A stretch of 64,000 bases of DNA, taken from assembly GCA_004764695.1 (NCBI GenBank), contig SMSO01000008.1:986001-1050000 (forward strand), given 5' to 3'. Positions 27,196 through 38,559 of this stretch are shown piece after piece. The notes under the pieces are model-generated. The model saw only the letters and a program-made list of their open reading frames with translations, was not told where the DNA came from and did not search any database. This stretch comes from Schizochytrium sp. TIO01. Lineage: Eukaryota; Sar; Bigyra; Thraustochytrida; Thraustochytriidae. The position numbers and the translations under genes are program-made. Positions within the stretch are counted from its first letter, which is position 1. Each line of letters starts with the position of its first letter.

Positions 27196-28004
27196 AATCA
27201 GCCATCAACTCTTTGAGGTCGGGCTCCACTTGGAGAGCTGCTTTTGTTTTTCTTTCCCGTCTTTGAACAAGCAAGCAAGCAAGCAAGCAAGTTGTGAGAT
27301 ACAATCGCAAACCCAATTTGCCCAAGCAAGCTAACGACTAGCGAGATGGTCCTCCTAAATGGCCAGCTAAAAAAGCTGGCTAGCTAAAAAAGAAAGCTAG
27401 CTCTTGCCTCCTTTCTACCTGCTGCATTCAGCGAGCCCCAATTCCTGCAGAATCGAGCTGCACTTCGACTCTATGAAGGGGAGAGCTCGCCATCCCGGCA
27501 AGCTCGAGCTTCGATTCGGAGGAGGGGGAGGCGGAGGCGGAGGCGGAGGCGGGTGCCAGGAAAAGCAGCATTGCCACGTTGTTCCTCAGCTTTGTCTGGC
27601 GCTCTGGTGCAACTTCGTTTCTTCTTCAAGTGCTGCTACCGTGGCTTTTCACTGAGGGCAGTGATGAGAAGACTGGCGCGAGAGGCATACCGCCAGCTAG
27701 CGCATTCCCTAAGCCCACTAAGTGTAGGTACCACCTGCGTAGGTAGGTCGTACCTACGAGAAGAACTATAATTGGAGAAAGAAGAAACCACACCAGGGGT
27801 CCTAGTGAGCTTTAAGTGGATGCTAGTGCGACCTGCTGCTCGTGCACTCGTACCACGAGCTCCAAAGACTCCTCGGACTGCACTTCAGGTCGCTCGAATT
27901 ATAGAACACTCGTTCTCTCAATCAATCACTCAGTGCGCTAGGCTAGCTGGTCGAGGCGTTCATTTCTGGGCTTGGAGCTGGCCGGCTGGCCCAAGGACCT
28001 CTCG

Positions 28005-28080
<76 letters not shown>

Positions 28081-28105
28081 TAATCAATCAATCAATTAAT
28101 CAATC
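28005..28105. repeat. (AATC)n tetranucleotide array
   Basis: About 25 copies of AATC with a few substitutions. The open frame through it encodes only a Ser-Ile-Asn-Gln periodic string. Confidence 0.95.
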
Positions 28106-31100
28106 GAGCGTAGGCAGCTCAGACTTGCGAACTCTCGCGAGTTTCTTTCTGCCTGTTCTTGGCAGGAAATGAGAGTCCACAGCTGCTCACGCTAAGAAAG
28201 AAACAACAAAGAGGAACGCTATGAAAGAACCAAACAAAATAAAAACAATCGGCTGCGCTCCTTGCTTAATAAGGACATGGCCAGCAGCAACGTGACTACT
28301 CATGATGGCTCGGGGTGGAAATACCTAGGTGGGTATCACATCCCATTCCTTGCAGCAAGCAACAAGAGATATCGCGAACAGACGGCTTCTTCTTTATGTA
28401 GGCTTTTTATCTGACTTTTTATTGGTACGTACAACAAAAATATTTATCAGAAACAACAGAAAGTAAAATTGTAGGAAACTATACACTGAACTCGTGCACG
28501 GACTTCCTTTTCTTTCTTTTTGCCGGAGTATTCACTTAAAGTTTTAGAAATAGAATAGTTTAAAGTCATTTTTTATTTTAGTAAAGTGCGAAATTAAAAA
28601 TAAATGGTCGCATTCTGTTGTTCTGTATCTATTGCTCTTTCTTTTTTCCAACTATCTTTCACTCAAGGGAGCGAAAGACGGGACTAAAATAATGCTACGT
28701 TTAGGATTCAGGATAGTCCACCGACAAAAAAACTTTGGACATTGTTGATATCATCGAATTTATGCGCTGCATACGCATCGGTGCTGTCGGATGATGCTCG
28801 CTCTCATGTTCGTGTGGCCTGATTAACTGCTCGCCTGCTCGCGCGATTGCTCGTTCACTCTTGCGATTCGTTTGCGGCGCTGAGTTAGACAGAAGCAGGT
28901 GACAGAAGCCAGATTTGCGAATGTTGGAGAGCTGTTTCCATCGCAAGAGCCGGGGCGAAGGCAAATACTACTCCAATGAATGTGGCACTCTCGGTGGCCG
29001 CAGAGTGGTCATGTGATGAACAACCCTTTTTAGTAGTAGGTGCTTTAAAGCAGAAGGAGCAGCTCCAGTTGTAGCACCTTTTCGATCCCTTGGAAACAGG
29101 AATGCAAACGGGGCCTGATGCGCAGCTGATTTTGCGAAGAGCTCAAGCCTCCCCTAGCGCAAAAGGGTCGGCTGCTGCCCCTGCTCAATGACTGGAAGCG
29201 ACGCGACTCGTGCTCCGGGAACTGCTCTCTGGCGTTGCTTGCTGCTCGCAAGCTGCGACGGCTACGGCTGTTTTTGCATATTTTGCAAAGATGGATAAAT
29301 AGAAACCACCAAACTGACTGACTTACTGACTACTGACTGACTGCACTTCTCTAACAAATAAACGATGTGGCTGAATCACTCAGTGACCGACTGATCTGAT
29401 CAAGCAAGAGCTCGTGGATCAGGCGATTACTGAAGGCGTGCCACCTCCTCCTTGTCGTGAACTAAGTCGTGAAACTGCATCCCTGCCCGCATACCTCGCG
29501 AGGAGGTAAGCTACAAGCTCAAGAAGCTTGGCCCAACTCCATGGGAAACAGTGAGTGCGAATTTAAGAAAGAAAGAAAATTTAAAAAAGCTTGCCTCTTT
29601 CCTCTGTACACAGTTTTTTTCTTTCTTTAATAGATTAAAACTGTTCAACTTGGAAGCAAAATTATGTATAGATGACCAAAAAAATTATAGGAAGGCATTT
29701 TTTATTCAATGTTTAATTTTAAGAATAAAATTGATAATAAATATATATATGTAAAAAGGTACTGAAAAGAAGAAAAACAATTGAAACAACTTTTTTAATG
29801 AGGTTGTTGCCGTGAGCCAACTGAGTTTTCGCTAGTTAAAGGATAAGGATGCTGGAGCGCAAGCCTGATGTTCGGCGTAGTGCGGGCTGTCGATCATGCC
29901 TAGTGTTATCCTAATAATACATCAAAGAAAAGAAAAACCTGGCTTGTCTTGAATCCTGAATCTAATTTAATTTGGGAAAACCCATTAGGCATCTTTGTAG
30001 CAGTGTTCTAGCTATTCTTCCATGCAACTTTTTGTAGCAAGCGCGACGACGGCGCTGCACCATTTAGAGATGATGACTTCAAAAGCAATCCTAAGCATGC
30101 TACGACAGGGCCACCATGTTTTCCTTGCAGGGATAATAAGACTTTATACAGTTTAAAGCAATACCATCAGCGTTTAGTTCCGCCGAGAGAGACTTTGCCA
30201 GGGACATTGAAGATTTCATGAAACATGGATTTCGGATGTGGATCCATCTAATCCTTTCATGAGAGTCTCGAGACTGTAGTAGCATTTTCACGCAGATAAA
30301 GTACGCGTTGGCTGCTACGGATCAAATTCAACTCGAGGCGGCCCGTATGATAAATGCGGGCGTCGGCAGATATATACTGCTAGCCTAAGATGATTTGTCA
30401 ACTACGTTTCAATCTACTACCAGTATCGAATAAGTTCCGACGATACCACGGGGCCGCGCACTGTGCTTAGTAGATAGAATTCTTTTTCTCCTCTTGAAGT
30501 TTCATCTCTTTTGTTCTTCCCAAAGGATCCAACGCAATGACAGATCTGCCTCCTCTGTGCAACATTCTTATGCTGGAGCGATCAAGCGGCTTTTGCAAGC
30601 TATACTACAAAGTAATTTTAAAGAGATTACTCACTTGAAATCTCAACATGGATGGTGGACCTTAACATTGTTTAATGATCTGCCCCAACTTCTTTACTTC
30701 AATTCGCTCGAGTGAAGGGTAAGCTTATCACTTTGCTGATATTTCAAGTGAGAAAATCAGATGCGGCATGCATAGTTCTCCATTTTCTTCCCATCCATTG
30801 ATGATGCTTCATGCTACAGAGCAAAGGACTGCCATTCTCTCCATAGCACCGCCAAACAACACAATGCAGGCCGATTGATTGCTATAGATCAATCCCACTT
30901 AAGGTATACGAGGATGCTCTTGTTTGAAAAGAGCCCCTGCTATGTCAAGTGGTATATGAGCCCCTCTTGTCCCCCCATTCACAAAAAGCTTGTTGCCCGA
31001 GTTTCTGCGTCCTCTCGGCTGGCGAGCTACTTGCTACAACTATGTGATTGATGCTACAACTTTTCCTCCGCTGCTGCCAGTCGCAACCCCTTTGCATGCT

Positions 31101-33182
31101 CGTTGTTTTGCTGCTGTTAGACGCTATTCAATGCAACTAACCTCTAGGTTGATTTTTGTAGTTTCAAGATTTTAAAAAAGGCATCATGACACAACAATCT
31201 GCAAACCATCTGGTTCTCTTCAGGGAATCAAGAACAATCAGCTTGGTTAAACGCAGAGCAAGCTTGAGCCGCCAGCGGCAAAGGGGGCTGGCTGGCTGGC
31301 TGGCTGGCTATGGCTTGCCGATTGCTCAAGTCGTCTGGCGAACCAGAAAGTTGGGAGTCATTTGGCTGCCAGGCAGACCGGACGCGCGAGCACCTACGAT
31401 TCGCAAATGGCGGTTTCCACAAGTGTCCACGACGGCACAGGGCCAGGGTCTTTTGCATTGCCTCTTCGCCGTGAGTCGTGACTCATGAGCCTTCGCCGTC
31501 GTAGGACCGTGATCTTCTCATGTTTACATTTCTCTTTTCTGTCCACTCGAAGTGCTACTTACTAGCCGCAAGTTACTCATAATACTTGTTGGGCATGATA
31601 GATAAGATATACGTGTAGGTAGGGTTGGCTGAGGATGAAGTGGCAGTGGAATAGTTTTTATTCATCCCTCCCATGCCCAACTCATGGGAAATGTGGATAT
31701 CAGAGCGATGCCCATTCTCAGGATGTTTCGTCCGTAGATAATATAAACATCTTCTGAGTTTTTCATCTTATTACCATCATTACTCAAAGTTTATTTCCAG
31801 TTATTTTTATTTTATTTTTTAATTAATTTTTAAAAAAGTGATTTTTATCCTTTCTTTCTTAGACTTTTTAATACTATTAGTTTTCTTTTAAAATGAAAAT
31901 GAAAAAGCTGCATAAATAGCTCCTTTCACAAAACAGATGAGGCCAGTCTAGGGAAGTCTTGGATGTAGCAGTTGTGCAGGCCTTCCAAACGCCAGCAGCG
32001 CAGACAATAATGAGGGTCTGGCGATTATAATGCTTGATTTAAAGAATGAAAGTCGCTCCTTCAGTTAGTATATGAGGTTTTCAAGACAAAGCGGGCTTCT
32101 TTCTGTCGCTTCTGTCCTTCGCTTCTGTGCTTTTACCGTGGATCCGGGAGGCTCTTGGGTCTTCACTGCTTGTCTGTGGTTTATGGAGCGTTAGTTAGCC
32201 ATCCACTTAGCTGCTTGTCTCAGTCTCTCAATCCGCTGATCTTCAGGTACTTGCTTACCGCCAATGTCCGGAGCATAATTGCGATAGTGACTTAACCCCA
32301 GACGCCGTCGAGCCGAGCCGGACAGTCATCTAATCAGGCAAACACAGAAGAGATGGCTCAAAGCTTTTCCTCGATATGCCTTGGGTGTTAAGTGGAAAGG
32401 AAAACATAAAGACAGGTTCGTCGCCCACCCAAAAAAACTGCGACTCTTGGAACTCCCATTTTGAGAAAGCTGGAGGAGACACAATAAAGGAGTAGCTCTG
32501 CCGAGAAGCCTCCACGTTTCCTATTATAATTTCTCCTGAAAAGTTTATTTTGATTGGATAAAGCCTATGAATTGATTTGCTCGCGGTGCCTAAGGCTTAT
32601 TTAGTGAGGTTAGAAAAAGCGCATTTCTGCCACGAGTGCTTTCCTTATTTTGTCATTGGCGTTGCTTTCATTTACTGCTACAATCTCCAAACTGTATTAT
32701 TTTATTTTTATTTTTATTTTGAATATATATGAAAAATTATATATATTCTCAACATATGTATTTTTTAATGAAGAATTAATTTATTATAAGCGTTGGGGCA
32801 TGATGTTAAACTAAAAAATGCTTGGAGCAAGAGCGAGCAGAGGCGAGCAAGGCGAGCATGTTTCTATGTTTGGGTAATGTGAACCATCCCCCAATTGCAG
32901 CAGAGGGGAGAGAAATTGAAGTGCTACCGTGCTACCAATACTCCCAAAGCGCTTGCAGCATACCTCCTTTGATTGAATGAATTCTTCACTTCGGACATGC
33001 CGTATGCCGAAATGGAAATAGGGAGAATGGACCATTAGAAATGTTTTGTATGATGATTATCATTTTAACTGAAGCCATTACTCTGCTTTTAAAATTTAAT
33101 TAGTAGATGTATGTATCATTTTGAAAGAAACTATATAAACGTAGCAGAAAAGCAAGAGTTGCAAAATGATTTATTTATTTAT

Positions 33183-33188
33183 CTCCTC

Positions 33189-33247
<59 letters not shown>

Positions 33248-33250
33248 GTG
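33183..33250. repeat. (GTCT)n followed by (CT)n
   Basis: About ten GTCT units run directly into a CT run. The tract lies 470 bp upstream of the membrane-protein gene. Confidence 0.95.
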
Positions 33251-33721
33251 TTTAAAATAAAAACATAAATAAAAACATAAATAAAATTGTAACTTTAACT
33301 TTAAAAGGGAGAAGGAAGTAGAGAGTTGACGTGAGTGAAGGTCACCAGTTAACGCAAGACTTCTTTTTCCCTTCACGTTGTTTGTTTTTCTTTCTCTCTC
33401 TGTTTCTGGGGGGTCGCCGTCTATTTTCTAATTGCCTAGACGTCCTTAAGAGGTACTAGGCTCTAGGATAAACATTTTCTGCCGAACGAGCAGGGCGCGA
33501 GCAGGAGCCGAAAAAAGAGGCTTCGCTTGGCAAAGCAAACCCGAAACCAAGGTCACCCCAAACAACAATCAAAAGCAAAAGCACAATCTGCAAAGTCAAG
33601 GTCTCGTACCCTGGAGCAAGCCTTTCGCTAAAAAAATAAAAAGAGAAGATCTTGCAGTAGTCAAGTCACATTCCCTTCTTGCATTTCGACTCCGCACTAA
33701 GGAGGGAGCGACCCCAAGCTA

Positions 33722-35059
33722 ATGCTACAGAACACCAACGTAGCACCACGCAGCGAGAGTGATAGCTCTGGCAGTGACAGCAACAGCAACAGCATTGTTA
33801 TCGAAAGAATGATTGAGGAAACCCAAAGCGCCCCGCACGAGGACGTGCAGCAGATCTTGGAAAGGGGCGAACCTCGCCGCGCCAAGAGCACCACTGGCAT
33901 GCGCATGACCGTGTCTGAGGCCGAGGAGCACCGTCCCCAAGCCCTCCGCAATGTGCAAAACTTCAGCAACCTCCCGGGCAAAATCACCTCGATGCAGGAG
34001 GTGTCTCCTCACGAGATCGTCTTCTACCCAGGCGAATTTGACGGTGAAATCATCTGGCATGCTCGCCAGCATCGCAAGCACCGCTACCCGCTCGTCGAGG
34101 CCCACAACGACAGCAGCACTGTGGCCCCCGCCTCGTGGAACATCCTCACTGTCGAGCCCGGCAACATCTCCTGGTGGGTTGCTCATGTTTTCACCTGGGG
34201 ATCTATCCTCTGGATTATCAACGGTGCCTACCTCATGTGGCCCACTGGCAACGACAAGGCTGATATGCTCATCACTACCATCAGTGGCTTCTTCGGTGGC
34301 TTTCTGTTCGAGTTTGGAGCGTACTTTGCCGTCCTTGAAGCCATCAACCCCCGCCGCACCCTGGAGTTTGGTTACCGTGTTGCCAACAAGATTGGTAAGA
34401 AGAAGTCCCAACAGCCTGGTGACAAGAAGAACTTGGTACACCTCATGTCCTACAGTGAGAATGACCCTCAGGAGGAGGAGCCCACCCGGGAGTGGAAGTG
34501 GTTTGCCCTCGAGTGGAATGATGCCGGTGCACAGGCGGCCAGTGCTCAGTTCTTGGGCGCTTCTCTCTTTACTGTCGCTGTTATCTTGAGTCTTCCTAAG
34601 GTTGGCGCTGAGAGCATTCTCGTGTCGAACTTCATCGTTGCGGATATCTTTATCTGGGGTTTCCAGGTTGTTGGCTCTTGCGGTTTCATTTATGCTGGTA
34701 TTGTGTTGATGCTTGAGACCCAATACGTGTGGTATGTGCCTAACTTTGGTGCTATTGGCTGGTGGGTCAACTTCTTCAACTTCATCGGAGGAGTTGGTTT
34801 CTTTTTCTGCGCCGTCTTTGGTCTCCTCGACGATGTTAATGGCCGCACCATCTGCTGCCAGTACTACGGTACCATCCTCTCCACCTTCTGGGGCTCGATT
34901 GCTTTCTTGCTCGGTTCTATCCTTCTTGTGATTGAAGTCGCCAACAAGCACCCCATGCCTCCTCCCTCCTTCCTCGTGCGCTTTTCTCGCCCTCTGGAGG
35001 CCCACGATCAGCAATCTCTTCACCATGATGTCAAGGAAGACAACGTTTCTCCCGTTTAA
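33722..35059 (+). CDS. Polytopic membrane protein, family not recognised
   Basis: Intact, intronless 445-aa frame with about six predicted membrane spans: 151-173 (Trp-rich), 184-207, 272-291, 300-330 (long, possibly two), 343-369 and 382-406. The first 110 residues are hydrophilic, Ser/Asp/Glu-rich and probably cytosolic. The loop 208-270 is basic then acidic and contains YSENDPQEEEPTREWKW. The C-terminal 35 residues are polar. Aromatic residues are concentrated at the membrane borders (WW at 151-152, WKWFALEW at 258-265, WW at 347-348). Codon use is strongly biased to C/G-ending codons compared with the other genes here, which suggests high expression. The antisense strand is open for 455 codons, which I take as a by-product of that bias. 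I do not recognise a transporter or enzyme motif, and function is unknown. Confidence 0.85.
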   Translation: MLQNTNVAPRSESDSSGSDSNSNSIVIERMIEETQSAPHEDVQQILERGEPRRAKSTTGMRMTVSEAEEHRPQALRNVQNFSNLPGKITSMQEVSPHEIVFYPGEFDGEIIWHARQHRKHRYPLVEAHNDSSTVAPASWNILTVEPGNISWWVAHVFTWGSILWIINGAYLMWPTGNDKADMLITTISGFFGGFLFEFGAYFAVLEAINPRRTLEFGYRVANKIGKKKSQQPGDKKNLVHLMSYSENDPQEEEPTREWKWFALEWNDAGAQAASAQFLGASLFTVAVILSLPKVGAESILVSNFIVADIFIWGFQVVGSCGFIYAGIVLMLETQYVWYVPNFGAIGWWVNFFNFIGGVGFFFCAVFGLLDDVNGRTICCQYYGTILSTFWGSIAFLLGSILLVIEVANKHPMPPPSFLVRFSRPLEAHDQQSLHHDVKEDNVSPV

Positions 35060-35663
35060 ATCGACCTCGACCTTCGCCTGATTTTCATCCAAATCTTAAA
35101 GAGGGACAGAGGCGAACCTGAACCCGAGATCGCTAAAACCTTGTTCCCCTTTTCAATGCATCAAGTACACCCGGTGATGGTTTACGTGTCTCATTACCTG
35201 GTTATTTGATATTGTGTCATCATTCCCTTTCTATTTCGCACAGTGTGCTTCAGCTCTAATATCAAGTTCGTGAAGGAGATACGATCTTCAGCAAGAGCAT
35301 GCTCCCCCCTCATAAAATGTAGTTATGATCTTCTCCCATTCATTATAATCTCTCACTCTTCTACTTGCCCTTGTTCGTTTGGCAGTATCCGCTCATGTCA
35401 CTCTCGACAATGAACAAAGCTTGACATGCACCAAGATAGTACCTCGTATGGGGTAATTGTTTTGGCATGAGTTTCTTACCCCAAGTTTTAAAATAGATTT
35501 CTACTCAGTACCTCCCAGAGTGCTATGAAAACGCTAGAACTTATAGGATAACCTAACCTGCAGATGGTAGTGGCTGTTCCATAAATGATACACTGTAATT
35601 AGTTAGGTCTTCGTGAGAGGCTAAGTAAGAAAATGGAATGACCAAGGAACCACCAAGCTCCAA
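35060..35663. other. 3' flank of the membrane-protein gene
   Basis: No gene is recognised in these 600 bases. Confidence 0.5.
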
Positions 35664-36103
35664 ACACTAACCCTCAACACAAGCCAACAAAGTACTTCAA
35701 CCAGAACTTTGGAAAGAACACTTCGGGCGCCTCCCCGGAGGCAATCGCATATATGCATGTGAACATTTTGACCGCATCTATGGCTGCAGCACAGACCGTA
35801 CCATTATCTATGCCAGAATGTCCTCTTCCAAGCAAAAAGAGGCTTTGAAACGCCAGATCAGTGATCTCCAGCGTAATTACCCAGATGCTTCCGCCGCCTA
35901 CAGAGATATCGGTAGCGGGGTCAACTGGAAAAGGCAGGGCTTGTCTAGCCGTAAAAATAGACATATCGGCTCCAGTCTGCCCCTCGCTATGGTGGCTCTG
36001 ATTCAGTTTTATTATAATAGAAATCATCCTTGTACACTTTGGAATTTAAGATCCATGGTAAAGCTCGTTCTGCACAAATGCACTTGGCTGTTGGGGCCCA
36101 CCT
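35664..36103 (+). pseudogene. Remnant of IS607-type serine recombinase (TnpA-like)
   Basis: In one frame (codons aligned with the ATG at 35818) the remnant has a MerR-like HTH ending, GRLPGGNRIYA followed by EHFDRIYG (about 35725-35780; family pattern GGHRxY). It continues into the serine-recombinase N-terminus IIYARMSSSKQKEALKRQ, where the Ser after YARM would be the nucleophile (family pattern YARVSSxxQ). The second conserved block, DIGSGVNWKRQGL, lies at 35905-35943 (family DIGSGLNxKRxGL). After that the frame loses similarity; the neighbouring frame keeps a weak DRL/RFG-like echo, so a frameshift is likely. An in-frame stop lies just upstream of the HTH part (about 35668). IS607 elements in eukaryotes and giant viruses often carry a TnpB/Fanzor gene; I see none that is convincing downstream. 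Confidence 0.6.
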
Positions 36104-38559
36104 AAACAATCTACAAAGGGAGAGTTATTAAATGGTTCTAATACGAGTAAACTTGTCCTTTCAAGTAAAATATGTGTACGCAGTACCATCAAGCTTGCTT
36201 CAGAAAATTTAACCATTTGCACTCATAAAACTATAAGAGAAGCCTGGCTGGTAATCTAGAACCCAATTCCTCTCTTGGTCTGCAAGGCCGCATACAACTA
36301 TTTCCATATGCTGATTCAATTCTAACGCTTTTCGTGCCCATGATACAGACGCTATAGATCCCTTAGTTCAAATCCAACTATTTATGTACTTGGTATGTAT
36401 TGCAGAGTAGCGTGTGCAGTGAATCGTGCAGAGGTAGTCTGACAAGGATGGCGAGCTCGGAAGAAAGAGGACGATATTTATGCTATTGGAGTTTCGGTTC
36501 TGGATACAGGCAGGACGAATGTATCATGACGAATGTATCATGTCGAACAGGAGAGCTATATTACTTCAACAGTATGTAACAATAACCAGAGACTAAAAAA
36601 ATAATATCAAGTAGGTCGTCTTGTGTTCAGGAAAATGTTCATTTTGCAATACAACCATTTTACCGAGATCGACAACAGGTGAGTCGAATGGGGGAATGAA
36701 GTGGTGGGAAATAAAACGATGTCCAAAACTCACAATGTCAAAAGGCATGAACCAGTCCTCAAGAGGTACTAGGTTTTGGATAATATTAAAATAGATCAAT
36801 GACGAGGAAAACCTTAGCCTCAATTGATGTCTGATAAATATCAATTCATCTGATGAGAGGTTTAAGTATTAATTGGCGGTTTTATCATGCAGAATTTTAT
36901 ATCGCATCGATGCACAAAAGAACTGGAAATACATATCGTTGGATTCTATATCGTCAGAGATAGAGTGTGTTGCGCTTTAGCATCGACAGAGGGAAACCCA
37001 GACTTATTAGAGACCTACCGAAAACAGTTGAATAACAAATATGCTAGAGAGTATTTCGAGGCGGCCTGCTTACGTACCAGCTCGAATATGAAATTTGGGA
37101 TGCCTTGTAGTGTTGATGGAAGAACAAACAGAGAAAGATGAAGCAAAGATGTTGACAAAGCGTAATGTATTCATATGCAGTAACAAATGCATGTTCGCTC
37201 TTCAGCTTGGAAAAAATAAAGTTGGAAAAACATGTTTATCAAGCGAACATACTAAAAATATTGTTATCCAAATACAAAGTCATAATATTTCTCTCTCACG
37301 AAGATTGTTGAATGGAAATATAGGGAAAGATCAATCACACCAGAGGTTTAGGCGGAGCCTTGGTTACTCGTTCAGATCCTTTCGAAGAGAATCACTGAAT
37401 TCTTGCAAATCATAATTAAGGGCATTTAAGCACGATGCAACATTATAATTTGATTTAATTTCATGATAAATTGAGTTCGGCACCAACGATATCTGGTGTT
37501 AGCGAACTTGTCAGTAGATCTCTGATGACAAGTCAAAGATGTTTTTTCTGAATATTCGCGCTCCAGTACTCACGAATCTGCTCAAATGAATCAGCAAAGT
37601 GTAGACCTTGCTCAAGTTTTTAAAACAAAGTTCTCGAATGAGCATGTCAAGTATCTGTATCCTGGGAACTCAATTCAAAACACCAATCGCAGAAGCTATC
37701 AAAATTACGGCACGACTTTGCAAGACTCAGAGGAACACCTTTGTGATACTTTTGAAACAATTTACAGCTAAGTGCCTAACCTCACCTAGCCTAGCCCTAC
37801 CTAGCTCTCCAGTCCGACACTCTAACTAGCTCACCAGTTCGAAATGATACATTCATTCTGCCACTATACAAATCCTGTATTCAGATCCCGAACCTACCTG
37901 AATCACTTGAATAACACGTGAGAGCGTTCACCCGTCTATTATTTTCTACACAACCTGAAATCACCTACATAGTAGAAAACTCATAAAGGGTCCTTGAAAG
38001 TATAAAGCAAATTTTGCATAGGATACTATCGTCAAAGACAAAAAGGTGAGCGAAGATAATGTTGGTTGAAATTGAAGTAATGGAAATGGTACGAACTTGG
38101 TGAAAGATGTTGTACCAAAATATGACTTGACAATTGGTGTATACTTGCGCAAAGGACGCAGTATAGGGCCAAATGGATATCAAACCTGCTGATCCTATCA
38201 TAGTACTAGATCTTTAACGGGAAAAAAGAGTACCCGCAAATCACTGACCAGATTTTCGGTTTATAGTTAGTGTAGAGCTTCAACTAGAGGAGAGAAAAGA
38301 AGTGAGTGATGTCAGCGTCACTGTTGGTTGAGATTTTTGAGGGGGTGGGGGTTTATGTTTTCCCTGTCCCATTTAACCTGTTAACAAATAAAATCATTTA
38401 CATCACATTGCCTGTGTCAGAAACTCTGGAGTCTGCTCCCGTGTTTTCAAATTGAACCCATGGGTCAACGCACGAATTACACAGGTAGTAGATGGGTGTT
38501 TGGAGTAGCTTCCCGCCACCGCCCAAAAAAACTAATTTTTGGTCCATCAATATAGCTCG
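36104..38559. other. Intergenic; contains duplicated segment R1
   Basis: Apart from the duplicated segment at 36397-36578, only short open frames (for example 36887-37141 plus, 37961-38201 minus) without motifs are seen. The TCACCTAGCCTAG-type short repeats near 37775-37800 are noted. Confidence 0.4.
36397..36578. repeat. Duplicated segment R1 (partner at 60417-60609)
   Basis: Shares with the partner the stretches GCAGAGTAG, GAGGTAGTCTGACAAGGATG, ATACAGGCAGG, AGGAGAGCT and TATATTACTTCAA, in the same order and orientation, with substitutions between them. It brackets the left side of the LRR/Crinkler region. Nature unknown: transposon relic, or boundary of a segmental duplication. Confidence 0.7.

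Larger units (their letters stand above)
22487..33721. other. Intergenic, gene-poor, repeat-rich
   Basis: Second part of the gene-poor stretch. It holds many A/T homopolymer tracts, GCTCG-rich patches (21.5, 25.3-26.3 and 28.8-29.2 kb) and tetranucleotide arrays listed separately. Overlapping open frames at 25725-26385 (both strands, GC-rich) are the least unlikely coding candidates, but show no motif. No gene is claimed. Confidence 0.45.

Noticed and set aside
30494-30715. 73-codon plus frame
   Set aside because: Tempting as transposase debris (many aromatic and basic residues), but no motif could be matched.
33725-35092. 455-codon open frame on the minus strand
   Set aside because: Antisense to the membrane-protein gene. 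The plus frame has membrane spans and a sensible start, while the minus frame lacks domain features and is opened by the biased third positions.
36120-36360. Possible TnpB/Fanzor fragment downstream of the IS607 relic
   Set aside because: Only a weak resemblance of a short stretch to the conserved N-terminal helix; no RuvC motif was found.
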